From contig JAUPKI010000317.1 in NCBI GenBank assembly GCA_030837545.1, positions 1 through 53,198 of the forward strand: a stretch of DNA of 53,198 bases, in the 5' to 3' direction. The notes beneath the pieces were generated by a model, which saw only the letters and a program-made list of their open reading frames with translations, was not told the DNA's origin and did no database searches. The translations under genes were made by a program, and so were the position numbers. This stretch comes from Thermodesulfobacteriota bacterium. GTDB lineage: Bacteria > Desulfobacterota > DSM-4660 > Desulfatiglandales > Desulfatiglandaceae. Shown one piece after another: positions 28,866 through 39,455 of the stretch (position 1 is the stretch's first letter; each line of letters begins with the position of its first letter).

Positions 28866-29615
28866 ATGAGACACTATAGGTACTTTTCCTGGTTTCTGTT
28901 TTTAGCCCTGATACTGTCCTGTTCGGCAAAAACGACGTCCGAAGAGATTACCGTCAATAAAGGGGATGTCTCTCCACCGGCCCCCTTTGTCTTGGGTGCC
29001 GGCGACAAGATCAGCCTCAGCGTATGGCGCCATGACGACCTCGCAAAGACCGTACAGATAGACCCCTCCGGAGATATTTCACTCCCCCTCATAGGAGACA
29101 TAAAGGCATCTGGCTTGACCACCGCCCAGTTGAGAGAAGAGGTCCGCTTGCGGCTCTCAAAATACATCGTCAATCCCAAGGTCGATGTCAATGTATCTAC
29201 ATTAACCAGCCAGAATGTCTACGTCCTGGGCGAGGTCAATTCTCCCGGATCTTTTACCCTCAACAGGGATATGCTGGTCTGGGATGCCATATCATTGGCG
29301 CAAGGGTTTACTCAGGACGCAAACCAGGATGCGGTGTTGCTCGTAAGAAGTGAGAATGGCTTAGGCAAAATAAGCGCCTTGAACCTGGATATCCAAGACA
29401 TGTTTAAAAAGGGCGAGGTGCTTCCGGATTACCGCTTGAAAAACCGCGATCTCATTTATGTTCCACCAAGCACGATTGTTGATGTTGAGAGGTTTATGAA
29501 GAGGCTAAACAACATTCTCAGCCCTATCCTGAATATTGAAAGAGGCATCATCATGAGCCAGGATGTACGCAATGTGCTGAAGGGCAAAGACATAACAGGT
29601 GGAGTCGTTTATTAA
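28866..29615 (+). CDS. polysaccharide export outer membrane lipoprotein (Wza/SLBB family)
   Basis: lipobox LILSC; FVLGAGDKISLSVWRHDDLAKTVQIDPSGDISLPLIGDIKASGLTTAQL; SLBB-like VYVLGEVNSPGSF. Confidence 0.92.
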   Translation: MRHYRYFSWFLFLALILSCSAKTTSEEITVNKGDVSPPAPFVLGAGDKISLSVWRHDDLAKTVQIDPSGDISLPLIGDIKASGLTTAQLREEVRLRLSKYIVNPKVDVNVSTLTSQNVYVLGEVNSPGSFTLNRDMLVWDAISLAQGFTQDANQDAVLLVRSENGLGKISALNLDIQDMFKKGEVLPDYRLKNRDLIYVPPSTIVDVERFMKRLNNILSPILNIERGIIMSQDVRNVLKGKDITGGVVY

Positions 29616-29631
29616 CTTAATTTTGATGCAT

Positions 29632-29845
29632 TCGTAAAAAGTCTTTACCCAGTTGAAAAACGGGGTCCAGAGGTTTTATAAGTTATTGAATCCCGCTGCG
29701 GCGGGACTGGATTCCGGCTTTCGCCGGAACGACGGGGAATAGCGTTTCGTGACTTTCAAATAACTAAATCATAACGTCTTAATATAATAGATAAGTTATT
29801 TTCGGTCACAGTGCCGCAGCGCGGCATCAATTAGCCTTTTACGAG
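29632..29845. repeat. MITE-like palindromic element (copy 6), apparently interrupted by extra palindromic sequence
   Basis: TCGTAAAAAGTC at 29632-29643 as in element 1; GGGGTCCAG...CTGGATTCCGGCTTTCGCCGGAACGACGG; distal TTTTACGAGACCATCAA resembles TTTTACGATACCATCAA of element 1. Confidence 0.6.
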
Positions 29846-30087
29846 ACCATCAATTTTGTGATCGGAAAAGCAGCTATGAGGTACCGTTGAATCGAGGTTG
29901 TCTCCTGATTTCGTTGCTCTGAAGGACGACTACGCCTTGCCTCCAATCCGTTTGTTTCCTTTGAAAAGCGTCAGCATTACAAGAGGTATGCTTGCAGAAC
30001 ATTTCTGTGAACCACTACTGATAATGGAAGTCAAACCATACTACGGGATAGTCTGTAAGCGGAAACAATCATAGTAGGAAAAGAAGG

Positions 30088-31518
30088 ATGGTTTTACATA
30101 TGCTGCCCATAGTCCGTGCCTTTCTTCCTCTTCTAATGACAGTATTGTTTGCCTTGCACGTTTCCAGTGACCTTACTCACGCAAACACTGAAAAAGATGC
30201 TGAGTCCAGCAACCAGACGATTCCCGTGGTGAAGAGGAAGCAGCCTTCAATAAATATAGCTCTCAATTTGCATATGGATCCTTGGGGAAGAAAGGAGGAT
30301 AGTCCCGAGGAATTAATGATTCAATATGAAAAACATAGGGATGCATTCCTATGGCTATGTAACTTGGCTAAGCAGAAAGGGTTTAAGATCACAGCGGAAA
30401 TTACAGGATTTTATGCTGAATATGTTATCAGACAAAAGCATGTAACCGATTTTCGTGATTTTATGCCTGGCAAGACGCATTTCCTCGGGACTCATCTACA
30501 CGAAAACTATAAAACGAATAACACGCCATATGTTTGGGCCCAAAGTTGGGATTCAAAAGATGCCCAAAAGATATTCAGGGACCAAATTTCAATGATTAAC
30601 CGCATATTTGAATCCTTAGGGTGTTCGAAAACAGACAACCATCTCATTCATGGCGTTGTGGTCGAATCCGAAGATCCAGAGACACTTTACGGTGCTCGAG
30701 ACGCAAACAACAATCCGTACCCAAATTATTTTGATATCGTTACTGGTTACGGTTTGCTCAACCACCCCTATCGGACCAATTCCGATGGTCTTCGGAGAAG
30801 AGTTCCCTTAGAAGACTTGAAGGGAAGGTTTATTGCGATCCCAAAGCCTACTCCGGGTTTCATGGGGATCATACACGTTCCGTTGGGTCCGCCTCAAAGA
30901 GTCAACCTGACACTCCCGATGATACAGAAGGATTTCATCTTAGAATACATTGAATGGAAGACCTATAACGTACTGGATCTCCCTCCACGTCCGTGGATTT
31001 TTGCGTTTGACATACACCCGTTGGATCTGAATGCAGGTCTTATAGGAGGAGATGGAAAAGAAATTCGTAAGACCTTCGCACAATTTTATGAATGGATAAA
31101 CGAAAATTTCAGGGATGTTTCAAGATATGCCACGTCTGCAGATGTTGCAACAGAGTATTTGAAGTGGGAAAAAAAGAATCCAGATACATTGATGTATGGC
31201 GCTGCTGGAAAATCTGATGTGGGGCAATCTGATTTCCTGACCAAGAACATCTATTATCACCTGAAAGGTTATGGTCCGCACTCTTTTGTCTACTATGCTG
31301 AATATACTCTGGATCAGAATAAAGTCTATGATTTTACGAGGCATATACATGAACACTCGTTTTTGATTGTTCCCAATGGAATCACTCCAACCATAGATTT
31401 GAGCAGGCTGATTTCTGGAAGTGTCAAGGTTATCAGTAGGAGCGGTATCTATACCATGGATAGCGCTTCAAATATCCCCATTTCTGTAGAGCCTGTTCTG
31501 GTAACTTCGGAAAGATAG
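30088..31518 (+). CDS. secreted protein of unknown function in EPS locus, possibly a polysaccharide deacetylase/TIM-barrel-like hydrolase
   Basis: signal peptide-like N-terminus; NIALNLHMDPWG, GTHLHENYK; sits between wza-like and wzc-like genes. Confidence 0.6.
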   Translation: MVLHMLPIVRAFLPLLMTVLFALHVSSDLTHANTEKDAESSNQTIPVVKRKQPSINIALNLHMDPWGRKEDSPEELMIQYEKHRDAFLWLCNLAKQKGFKITAEITGFYAEYVIRQKHVTDFRDFMPGKTHFLGTHLHENYKTNNTPYVWAQSWDSKDAQKIFRDQISMINRIFESLGCSKTDNHLIHGVVVESEDPETLYGARDANNNPYPNYFDIVTGYGLLNHPYRTNSDGLRRRVPLEDLKGRFIAIPKPTPGFMGIIHVPLGPPQRVNLTLPMIQKDFILEYIEWKTYNVLDLPPRPWIFAFDIHPLDLNAGLIGGDGKEIRKTFAQFYEWINENFRDVSRYATSADVATEYLKWEKKNPDTLMYGAAGKSDVGQSDFLTKNIYYHLKGYGPHSFVYYAEYTLDQNKVYDFTRHIHEHSFLIVPNGITPTIDLSRLISGSVKVISRSGIYTMDSASNIPISVEPVLVTSER

Positions 31519-31629
31519 AACTTGAGCGTCTATGGAATAGGATGATTTTAGAAAATAGTTCTACTAAGCCTTTTATGATTCGATGTCAGGTCCTGACTGT
31601 TAACGTAATCCTGGCGAGGGCAACATAAC

Positions 31630-33792
31630 ATGGAAAACAGGAATCCTGGCAACTGGCTTTTTGCTATAGCGGGGATCAATCTGCCCCTGGTTCTTTGGGG
31701 GATTTTTTTGGTGGCCATCGCTGTCACCTGTTTAACATTTCTGTTTTCACCTATTTATAAAGCGACAACGATTCTGACCCTGGATTCGGACGCTGAAAAG
31801 GTGCTGAGAGGGATCGACCTCGCCTATCCCACAACACAATCAACCGACTATATCAGATTTGAATATTTTGCCATCCATAGCATTACATTGATGCGTTCAG
31901 TAGATCTTGCCCGAGAGGTTATCAATAGGTGCAACATCACGGATAGCTCTGGCGAAGAGGTGCTTCCTGAAAACCTGATAGAACCCGGCCTCTTCAAATT
32001 GCTGTTCAAGAATAGCGGACAGGGGATTGATGTAGACTGGATAGCAGATACTCAGCAGTTTGCCATAACGGGATATTCAGAAGAACCGCATAAGGCTGTT
32101 ATTGTTTCAGAAGCCTATACAGAGGCTTTTCTCCAAAAGAATGCCGGTCAATTTAGGGATATGCTAAAGGTTTTGATGACAAATTTAGAAAGCCAACTTG
32201 AAGAAAGCAAAACAAAGATCAAGAGCATTCAAGGCGATATTCAGAAAATACGGCTTCAGCACAATATGCCGGACTCGTCAAATGAATCTGAGAAGCTGAC
32301 CGGACAAATTCTGGAAATTGAGACGAGCCTGTCTTCCAGTATCCTTGAGGAGAAGACATACAGTAGAAAGATCGAACACCTTTCTGCTGAAGCCACAAAT
32401 CATGAGAAGCTCTTGAAATACCGTCACATTATGAGAACAAATCCCCTTGTGACTGAGTTGAATTCAAAAATTGTAGATCTGAGTGGAGAATTGATAGCGT
32501 TATCTCTTGAATATACACCTACACATCCCGACTATCTTCGGGCTAAGGAAAAGCTGCATAATGCCAAAGAAACCCTGAGAAAAGAGGCAGAAAAATCTTT
32601 CTATGAGGAAGCAAAAGAAACTTCTCCTGTGAGAGACGAAATATTATCAACCATTCTAAATCTAACCATAAATCATCTAATTTTCAAAAGCACTGTTGAA
32701 CATCTTCAGGTAAGACTGGATACATACAAAAAGCGGCTTAATGAACTAATAAAAGCACAGACGGCGATTGATTACTTAACTAATGAACTTGGCACTTATA
32801 GTGACTTGAAAAACAGCAGCCAAAAAAGCATTATTAAAATTCGTAGCACTTGCAACAATTCGCTTCCTTTCTTCAGGGTGGTCTCAAGAGCTTGGATCAA
32901 TACCGACAATTTGAAGGATTACAAGTTGTTCCCAAAAAGGAAACAAATTCTTCTAATTTCATGTGTGCTTTCATTTTTTCTGTTTTCGTTCCTTGCAATC
33001 GCCTGGGAAATGCGATCCAACCTGCTCTATTACAAATGGCAACTTTCCGAATTTGGTTACAATTTTACCATTGTCGAAGTGCCGACGATTGGCAAACCTT
33101 CAAAAATAATCGGTGACTTTGAATCCGTCCTCGCGATCTATCTGCGTGGTGTCTCGGGGTCTCTCTTTGACGCAAAACTAATCAGGGTAGTCAACGCGAT
33201 CGAAGGGGAAGGGAAGGCCACGGTGGGCAGGACGCTTGCGTGGTGTTTCAACAGGTCAGGCAGATCAGTCCTCCTGGTAGATGGTGACTACATACATAGA
33301 AAATGTTCAAAGGCATTGGGCATGGAGGATAGGCCGGGACTTACGGACTTCCTCCAAGGGGATAAGGACATAGATAGTGTAATAGTTCAATCTCCGGTTT
33401 CTCATATGGACTGTATTCCGGCTGGAACATCTGGCACCATTGAATGGGATTCAAACATCAGAAAAGTCCTGCCTGAGATACTCTCAAACCTTTCCGGACG
33501 GTATGACAAAATTGTATTCTTGGACACCCCCTTGAACGACACCCTATTCCCTCTGATTGATGGAATGGATCAAGACATCGTTTTGGTGCTAAAATCAGGC
33601 AAACATTCTATCTCCGAGTTTGGTGAGATTCTCAGTATAAGCCAATTGTCCAGAGGCGACAGAGCAGGAATCAGCGCAATAGTTCTTAATTGCCTTCCGT
33701 TTACAGCCAATGTCTTCTCAGTAAGAGGTCTTTGGCGGTTGACACAACACCTTATCAGGCAGCCCTTTCAGTCTTTTCGAAGGCCAAAATGA
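31630..33792 (+). CDS. Wzc-like polysaccharide co-polymerase with degenerate BY-kinase domain
   Basis: two TM segments flanking coiled coil; VVNAIEGEGKATVGRTLAW, VLLVDGDYIHRK, KIVFLDTPL. Confidence 0.85.
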   Translation: MENRNPGNWLFAIAGINLPLVLWGIFLVAIAVTCLTFLFSPIYKATTILTLDSDAEKVLRGIDLAYPTTQSTDYIRFEYFAIHSITLMRSVDLAREVINRCNITDSSGEEVLPENLIEPGLFKLLFKNSGQGIDVDWIADTQQFAITGYSEEPHKAVIVSEAYTEAFLQKNAGQFRDMLKVLMTNLESQLEESKTKIKSIQGDIQKIRLQHNMPDSSNESEKLTGQILEIETSLSSSILEEKTYSRKIEHLSAEATNHEKLLKYRHIMRTNPLVTELNSKIVDLSGELIALSLEYTPTHPDYLRAKEKLHNAKETLRKEAEKSFYEEAKETSPVRDEILSTILNLTINHLIFKSTVEHLQVRLDTYKKRLNELIKAQTAIDYLTNELGTYSDLKNSSQKSIIKIRSTCNNSLPFFRVVSRAWINTDNLKDYKLFPKRKQILLISCVLSFFLFSFLAIAWEMRSNLLYYKWQLSEFGYNFTIVEVPTIGKPSKIIGDFESVLAIYLRGVSGSLFDAKLIRVVNAIEGEGKATVGRTLAWCFNRSGRSVLLVDGDYIHRKCSKALGMEDRPGLTDFLQGDKDIDSVIVQSPVSHMDCIPAGTSGTIEWDSNIRKVLPEILSNLSGRYDKIVFLDTPLNDTLFPLIDGMDQDIVLVLKSGKHSISEFGEILSISQLSRGDRAGISAIVLNCLPFTANVFSVRGLWRLTQHLIRQPFQSFRRPK

Positions 33793-35360
33793 CCGTTTTC
33801 AGCAGCACATCGGATATGTCACCATTTCTGCCCCCGGCATGGGGCTTGGTTCTCATCTCCATTGTTTTCAGTCCCCTTGCAGTGTTTTTCCCGCTTCATC
33901 TGGCCATCTTCCTCATATTGGCAGCCACTATTTTGGCCTTTTGTGTTAGACCGATGCTCCTTGTCTATCTCATGACCGCATCATACGCATTGGAGAGCTG
34001 CACGATAGAACTCCATTTTGAAAATGCCAGTTACTATTACGGGTATGTTTGGGTACATTTCTTCGAAATTAACAATTTGATTACCCTGGCAGTCATTATT
34101 CTGTGGTACTTGATCGGTTACCATCGGAATCAAAATGGGGCGTTATGTTCAGTGCCGCATCTATACAAATGGATCTTTTTCCTTTTCACCACCTTTATCG
34201 CTTGGTCAGCCTTTATCGCCTTATTGTCTTCGAAAGCCGACGTGGCATTTTTTGGATGGTGGAAACTGAACTGCAATTTTGTGATGATGGCGCTCTTGAT
34301 TATACATCTGGATAGATACGATAAATTTATTAAAGTAATGTCTCTTTACTGTGGTGTTGCTTTCATTTTCTCCTTGATTTCAATCTATGCAACTCACCAG
34401 GCCTTTGAAACCACCAAAATGATATATTTGTCTCCTGATCTCTCCGCATCAATCAAAATTGCCCTGTTCAACCGGCCCGGCGGGGTCATGGAAAAGCTGG
34501 TGGGACTTGTGAATGGATTCGGATTGTGCGGCAAGCATCAACTGGGGATGTTAGTGTTGGGGGGGATACTATTCTCTGTGTTCCTGGCTAAACACTACAA
34601 ATCGTGGATTATTAGGGCGACATTGGTATTATTGATCTGCCTGTTCGAAATGATTCTCTATAATAACGTCATGAAATTATCTCTGACTGCATCCCTTCTT
34701 CTTTTAATCCTTGCATGGCTCGCGGTTCTCCCTTTTCGGAAATATTTCATACACATTCTAGCTCTGTTCATCTGTTTGAACATTGTGGGGTGGTGCGGCT
34801 CCAAATTGATCCAAGCGCCCCATTTAGCTGCCACAGACGAAATCATCAGCAAACTTGTTACAAAAGTACCGGCTTCAAGTCAATTTCAAGTGGGATCCAT
34901 TCCACATCGAGTGTATATCTGGGAGCAGACGTTCGACAGAATTATAAAAAACCCTTTTACCGGAATCGGCCCAGAGGCTTTAAGAAAAGATTTGTTGTTC
35001 AACCTTCCGCACGGGCATAATTTTTTTCTGACACTGACAGCCGAATATGGCGCCCCTGCCGGCATGTTGATGTTGTTTGCCTTTTTTTTGGTTGGTATAT
35101 ACAGTTATCACAATATTTTTTCGAAAGACGAGAGCAATAGCGGGAATAATAGAATCTTATGGTTTCTCAAGTTGACCTTTTTCGGGGCTTCTGGTAGCGC
35201 CTTATTTGAGTCCCTTTTTGACTGCGATATCTGGCTGCCGCATCTATGGTTCATGCTTGCACTTTTGCTTGGATCGATGAATTTGGAAAATCGCGGCAAA
35301 CAGCGGCTAAACGCGGCAGTGCCGATTCATACAGGATATCTTTCTATGGACCTGGCCTGA
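33789..35360 (+). CDS. O-antigen ligase/polymerase-like membrane protein (Wzy-like)
   Basis: multiple TM segments, long periplasmic-type loop, NPFTGIGPEALRKDLLFNLPHGHNFFLTLTAEYGAPAGMLML; ATGA overlap with upstream gene. Confidence 0.85.
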   Translation: MTVFSSTSDMSPFLPPAWGLVLISIVFSPLAVFFPLHLAIFLILAATILAFCVRPMLLVYLMTASYALESCTIELHFENASYYYGYVWVHFFEINNLITLAVIILWYLIGYHRNQNGALCSVPHLYKWIFFLFTTFIAWSAFIALLSSKADVAFFGWWKLNCNFVMMALLIIHLDRYDKFIKVMSLYCGVAFIFSLISIYATHQAFETTKMIYLSPDLSASIKIALFNRPGGVMEKLVGLVNGFGLCGKHQLGMLVLGGILFSVFLAKHYKSWIIRATLVLLICLFEMILYNNVMKLSLTASLLLLILAWLAVLPFRKYFIHILALFICLNIVGWCGSKLIQAPHLAATDEIISKLVTKVPASSQFQVGSIPHRVYIWEQTFDRIIKNPFTGIGPEALRKDLLFNLPHGHNFFLTLTAEYGAPAGMLMLFAFFLVGIYSYHNIFSKDESNSGNNRILWFLKLTFFGASGSALFESLFDCDIWLPHLWFMLALLLGSMNLENRGKQRLNAAVPIHTGYLSMDLA

Positions 35361-35537
35361 AACAGCGAAGCAACATGCACCCCCGCCCATGCAGAGGCGC
35401 TTGGGGTTTATATTCTGTAACGTCTCGGTTCCGTTCCATTCTTTGGGGTTGGCCCCATCCTGTAACGCAGTATGGATTGGGATAAAACTTCAAACTGGGC
35501 GGCTTTGGGCCAACCTCCTCGACCAGGAGCAACATAA

Positions 35538-36908
35538 GTGAAAGTGCTTTTGATTCAGGCCTATCATGGAAGATATGAACCTGATGGAATTATTTTCCCG
35601 ATTGGATTGTGCTATATCGCCACTGCGTTGAAGGGACATGATGTTCAGATTATCGATTTAAATGCATATGACGATCCGTATGATGAACTAATGTCAAGGA
35701 TACTGACTTTCGAGCCTGATATTGCAGGTATTTCCCTAAGAAATATTGATACGACCCAAAAGCGGGATCCGTTCTTCTATTATCAGACACTGGAACCGAC
35801 AGTTCACATCATAAAGGAGAATCAAGTTTCGGCAAGGATTGTGATTGGGGGAAGCGGTTTTTCCATGTTTGCCCGGGAGATTATGACCAGGATCCCACAA
35901 ATAGATTTTGGTGTGTATCTTGAGGGTGAAGAGTCGACCCCTGAACTATTACAGAATCTAAGCAGACCTGAGACAGTAAAGGGGATCTTTGTCAGAAAGG
36001 CCGACGGGGTGGTGTTCACCGGCCATAGACCTCTTTTAGACGTGATAAGCCTTCCTGCACCCGAGAGGCATTTTCTCAATGTAAAGAGTTATGACCACCC
36101 GGTTTATACCAATATCGGTATCCAAACAAAACGCGGATGCCCCCTGATGTGTGCTTACTGTAGCTACCCTTTTCTTAATGGGCGGCAAATAAGGGCTAGG
36201 TCGGCCCGCCAGGTAGCCGACGAGATAGAATGCTTGAAGCGTGAATACAACATCAGGCGGTTTATGTTCATTGACAGTGTATTCAATGTTCCCAGTCAAC
36301 ATGCTGAGGATATCTGCAAGGAAATGATAAATAGACGTCTGGATGTGGAGTGGAGTGCGTATTTTAATATCCGAGGATTCTCAGAAGAACTCCTCAATCT
36401 GGCGATAGGAGCAGGCTGTAAGAACTTTTCCTTTTCCCCTGATGCTGTTACTGACAGATCGTTGAAGGCCTTGGGCAAAGGCATCACCGAACAGGATATT
36501 TCAACTGTAATAAGGATGCTCGTGAAAACAAAGGGCGTAAGAGTTGAGTTCCATGTCTTCTGCACGCCGCCCGGGCAAACATTTTTGGGGATACTGAAGA
36601 CTCTCTTTTTTTTCTTTAAAGTGAACGCACTTTTTCTGGGCAGAGCTGTCGTACACCTTGGTTGGATAAGGATAGAACCGGAGACTGGCATTTTTGAGAT
36701 CGCCAAATCCGAGGGACTCATATCAGAAAAAACCGATCTGCTTCCACATAATGAACAAGGTCTGAAGTCCCTCTTTTATAGCTGCCCAGGTACCAGACAC
36801 TATGGGGATTTTGTTTTTAATGTAATCTTGACACTGCAGGATATGCTTTTGCCCAGAGCAAAGACCTTTTTGAGAAGAAATCGTGGCAAAAAATGGATCC
36901 AAAAGTGA
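35538..36908 (+). CDS. B12-binding-domain radical SAM protein
   Basis: IFPIGLCYIATALKGHDVQIIDLN; IVIGGSGFSMF; QTKRGCPLMCAYCSYP (CxxxCxxC). Confidence 0.9.
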   Translation: MKVLLIQAYHGRYEPDGIIFPIGLCYIATALKGHDVQIIDLNAYDDPYDELMSRILTFEPDIAGISLRNIDTTQKRDPFFYYQTLEPTVHIIKENQVSARIVIGGSGFSMFAREIMTRIPQIDFGVYLEGEESTPELLQNLSRPETVKGIFVRKADGVVFTGHRPLLDVISLPAPERHFLNVKSYDHPVYTNIGIQTKRGCPLMCAYCSYPFLNGRQIRARSARQVADEIECLKREYNIRRFMFIDSVFNVPSQHAEDICKEMINRRLDVEWSAYFNIRGFSEELLNLAIGAGCKNFSFSPDAVTDRSLKALGKGITEQDISTVIRMLVKTKGVRVEFHVFCTPPGQTFLGILKTLFFFFKVNALFLGRAVVHLGWIRIEPETGIFEIAKSEGLISEKTDLLPHNEQGLKSLFYSCPGTRHYGDFVFNVILTLQDMLLPRAKTFLRRNRGKKWIQK

Positions 36909-36984
36909 TCGTTCAACCCGATTAAGGGACTCTCAGGGGATAGGTCCTGAATGTCTATTTTTTGGATTCGGATGTGAGTAAACG

Positions 36985-37938
36985 ATGAAGGTGCAGGACA
37001 ATATTCTCAAGGACGCGGGCAGGCTGGTTTTCTGGCATCCAATACGATGGCTGGCAAACCTATTGCCGTGCAGGACAGTTGGATTTATTGGAAAAATGAC
37101 AGGCCACCTCGATTATTATCTGTTCAAGGGAAGAGCAGAGAAAATTGGGATGAATTTGCGCCATGCCTTCGGAAATACTATGACAAACCGAAGAAGCCGT
37201 GACATTGTGAAGAAAATTCTTGCGAACCACTACACGCTGATTCTTGAATTTTTTAAGTACCCACAAATAGTTGAAAGGAATATTGCGTCAATAGTTAGTG
37301 TTGAAGGCTTGGAGAACCTCGACAATGCCCTGGCCCAGGGCAGAGGCGCCATCATTGGGCACTGCCATTTCGGTGCGAAACTCCTGCTGATCATCGTCTT
37401 GGGACTGAAAAAGTATTCGATCAATCAGATCGCCTATCACATGCCCAAGGAGGAATTGACTTACATTCGGGAAAAAGTTTCCTTAAAGCAAAGGCTGAAG
37501 ATAGAAAGGAGTTTTAAGGTCAACTATATCTATCTCAGCAAGGGATTAAGAAGGGCCTTCTCCTGCCTTGATGACAATGAAGTCCTAATGGTGGCCATAG
37601 ACGGCAAGGGGATTCTGACTGAAACATTCAGCGGTTCAGTCTGCGTCAATTTCCTTGGACAGAATGCCTATTTTGCCAGTGGGGTCGCCACTCTTTCGAG
37701 AAGGAAAAGGACGCCTATATTGCCGGCTGCGGTTTTCAGAAAAGATGATGGAACCTATAGGATGGTCATTTCCCCTCCAATAGAGATAGATTACGAAAAC
37801 GAGGGCAGGGCATTCGCAAGCGATGTTATTGAGAAGCTTATCGCTGTTTTTGAAGGGGATATCAGGCGTCACCCCGACCAGTGGGAATACTGGGAGGAGT
37901 TTGGCCCAGGAGAAATGGATGATGGGCAAGGGAGATAG
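36985..37938 (+). CDS. LpxL/HtrB-family lipid acyltransferase-like protein
   Basis: GRGAIIGHCHFGAKLLLIIVLGLKK, IDGKGILTETFSGSVCVNFLGQNAYFASGVATLSRRKRTPILPAAVF. Confidence 0.78.
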   Translation: MKVQDNILKDAGRLVFWHPIRWLANLLPCRTVGFIGKMTGHLDYYLFKGRAEKIGMNLRHAFGNTMTNRRSRDIVKKILANHYTLILEFFKYPQIVERNIASIVSVEGLENLDNALAQGRGAIIGHCHFGAKLLLIIVLGLKKYSINQIAYHMPKEELTYIREKVSLKQRLKIERSFKVNYIYLSKGLRRAFSCLDDNEVLMVAIDGKGILTETFSGSVCVNFLGQNAYFASGVATLSRRKRTPILPAAVFRKDDGTYRMVISPPIEIDYENEGRAFASDVIEKLIAVFEGDIRRHPDQWEYWEEFGPGEMDDGQGR

Positions 37939-39376
37939 AAAGGTCATTATTATTGGCGCCGGGCTCACTGGTCTGAGAATTGGTCAGATTCTCGCATCTG
38001 CGGGCATGCAGATTGAGTTGATCGAAACTCAACCGACCGTGGGCGGGATGTTGCAGACAGTCGAAAGATCATACATGGGCGATTGCTACATGTTTGATCT
38101 GGGGCCGCATCTTTTTTTTGAGGAATATGCGTCTGTCTATGAGTCACTGTTGGGAAACGGGAGCGACGACCAACTGACTGTTGTGAAAGGGCACTTCGTT
38201 ATCAAGGTAGGGGATGAGACCCTTCTTTATCCTCTAAAGATGATGAACATGTTAGCCCGGCTCCCCTTGTCTCTTACGCAACGAATTATCTGGGACCTGG
38301 CCAGGTCAAGACTCACGCGCAAGAAAGACGGCGGCATGTCCTCGGTGAGGGAGTGGATGACCCAGAGGTTCGGCGACACGCTTTTTGATAACTTCTTTGC
38401 CCCCTATATTGAGAAATGTACAGGGCTGTCCCCAGAAAGGGTATCTCACAAATGGGCAACAGAAAGGACAACCGTAACAGGCGAAAGTCTTGCCCAGACA
38501 TTGATGAAGATAATGACTGAAGCCTTCAAAGGAAGGAAAAGTCATAATTTGGCGTCCTCTGAACAGATGGCAGCCTATTACCCCAATCACGGTGCAGGCC
38601 GGATTCCTTTGGCGATGGCGGCAGATATCGAAAGGCATGGGGGTAAAATCAGCCTTAATACGAGGCTTTCAAACCTGTGTCTTGAGAACTCCATGGTAAA
38701 GAGTCTCATTTTAACAGAGAGCGGGAACAGGCGGAAGATAATTCATGGTGATATTTTTGTTTCAACAATATCGTTACCCAGTCTAATTCGTCTCTTTTCC
38801 GCTGGGGTCCCAGCTCCGATCTCTGCCGCCTCAAAACGATTGGCATTCAGACAACTGCTTCTTGTCAATATTATTGTCGATCAGGCTAACATATTGGATC
38901 ATTTGGAGCTTTTTTATCCGGATAAGAGATTTCCCTTTAAACGCATATATGAACCTAAAAGAATGAGTCCTAAGATGGCGCCCGAAATGCGCAGCTCGCT
39001 TGTCCTTGAAATTTGCTGTTCAGACAGGGAGGCTGAGGATTTTCAGCTTCAGAAGCGTCTTATCGACAGATCTATTGCAATGCTTGAGAATGAGGGGATT
39101 CTCAAGAGGGAAGATGTCCTCGACTGCTTCACGATCAGTCTCCCTAATGCCTATCCCATATACGGATTAGGGTTTGAGCAGGTTATTGCTGCTATAGAGC
39201 AATTCCTCGCAACCGTCGCGAATCTCATAACATGTGGTCGTCAAGGCCTTTTTGAGTACCATGCCATGACAAACGAAAGCATGGAGATAGCAGAAAACGT
39301 TGCAGACCTGATCTTGTCCGGCAAAAGCAAGGCCGATGTAAATGCGCAAGGTAAGTGGAGCAAATATTTTTACTGA
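37919..39376 (+). CDS. FAD/NAD(P)-binding oxidoreductase (UGM/protoporphyrinogen-oxidase-like)
   Basis: KVIIIGAGLTGLRIGQILASAGMQIELIETQPTVGGMLQTV...FDLGPHLF; starts overlapping upstream gene. Confidence 0.83.
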   Translation: MMGKGDRKVIIIGAGLTGLRIGQILASAGMQIELIETQPTVGGMLQTVERSYMGDCYMFDLGPHLFFEEYASVYESLLGNGSDDQLTVVKGHFVIKVGDETLLYPLKMMNMLARLPLSLTQRIIWDLARSRLTRKKDGGMSSVREWMTQRFGDTLFDNFFAPYIEKCTGLSPERVSHKWATERTTVTGESLAQTLMKIMTEAFKGRKSHNLASSEQMAAYYPNHGAGRIPLAMAADIERHGGKISLNTRLSNLCLENSMVKSLILTESGNRRKIIHGDIFVSTISLPSLIRLFSAGVPAPISAASKRLAFRQLLLVNIIVDQANILDHLELFYPDKRFPFKRIYEPKRMSPKMAPEMRSSLVLEICCSDREAEDFQLQKRLIDRSIAMLENEGILKREDVLDCFTISLPNAYPIYGLGFEQVIAAIEQFLATVANLITCGRQGLFEYHAMTNESMEIAENVADLILSGKSKADVNAQGKWSKYFY

Positions 39377-39455
39377 TTGAAGATCAATACGTTAGGATCG
39401 GCCATGATCGTTTTATGTGCGATCTTTATCATGGGGAAAAAAGGGGATCAGGCAA

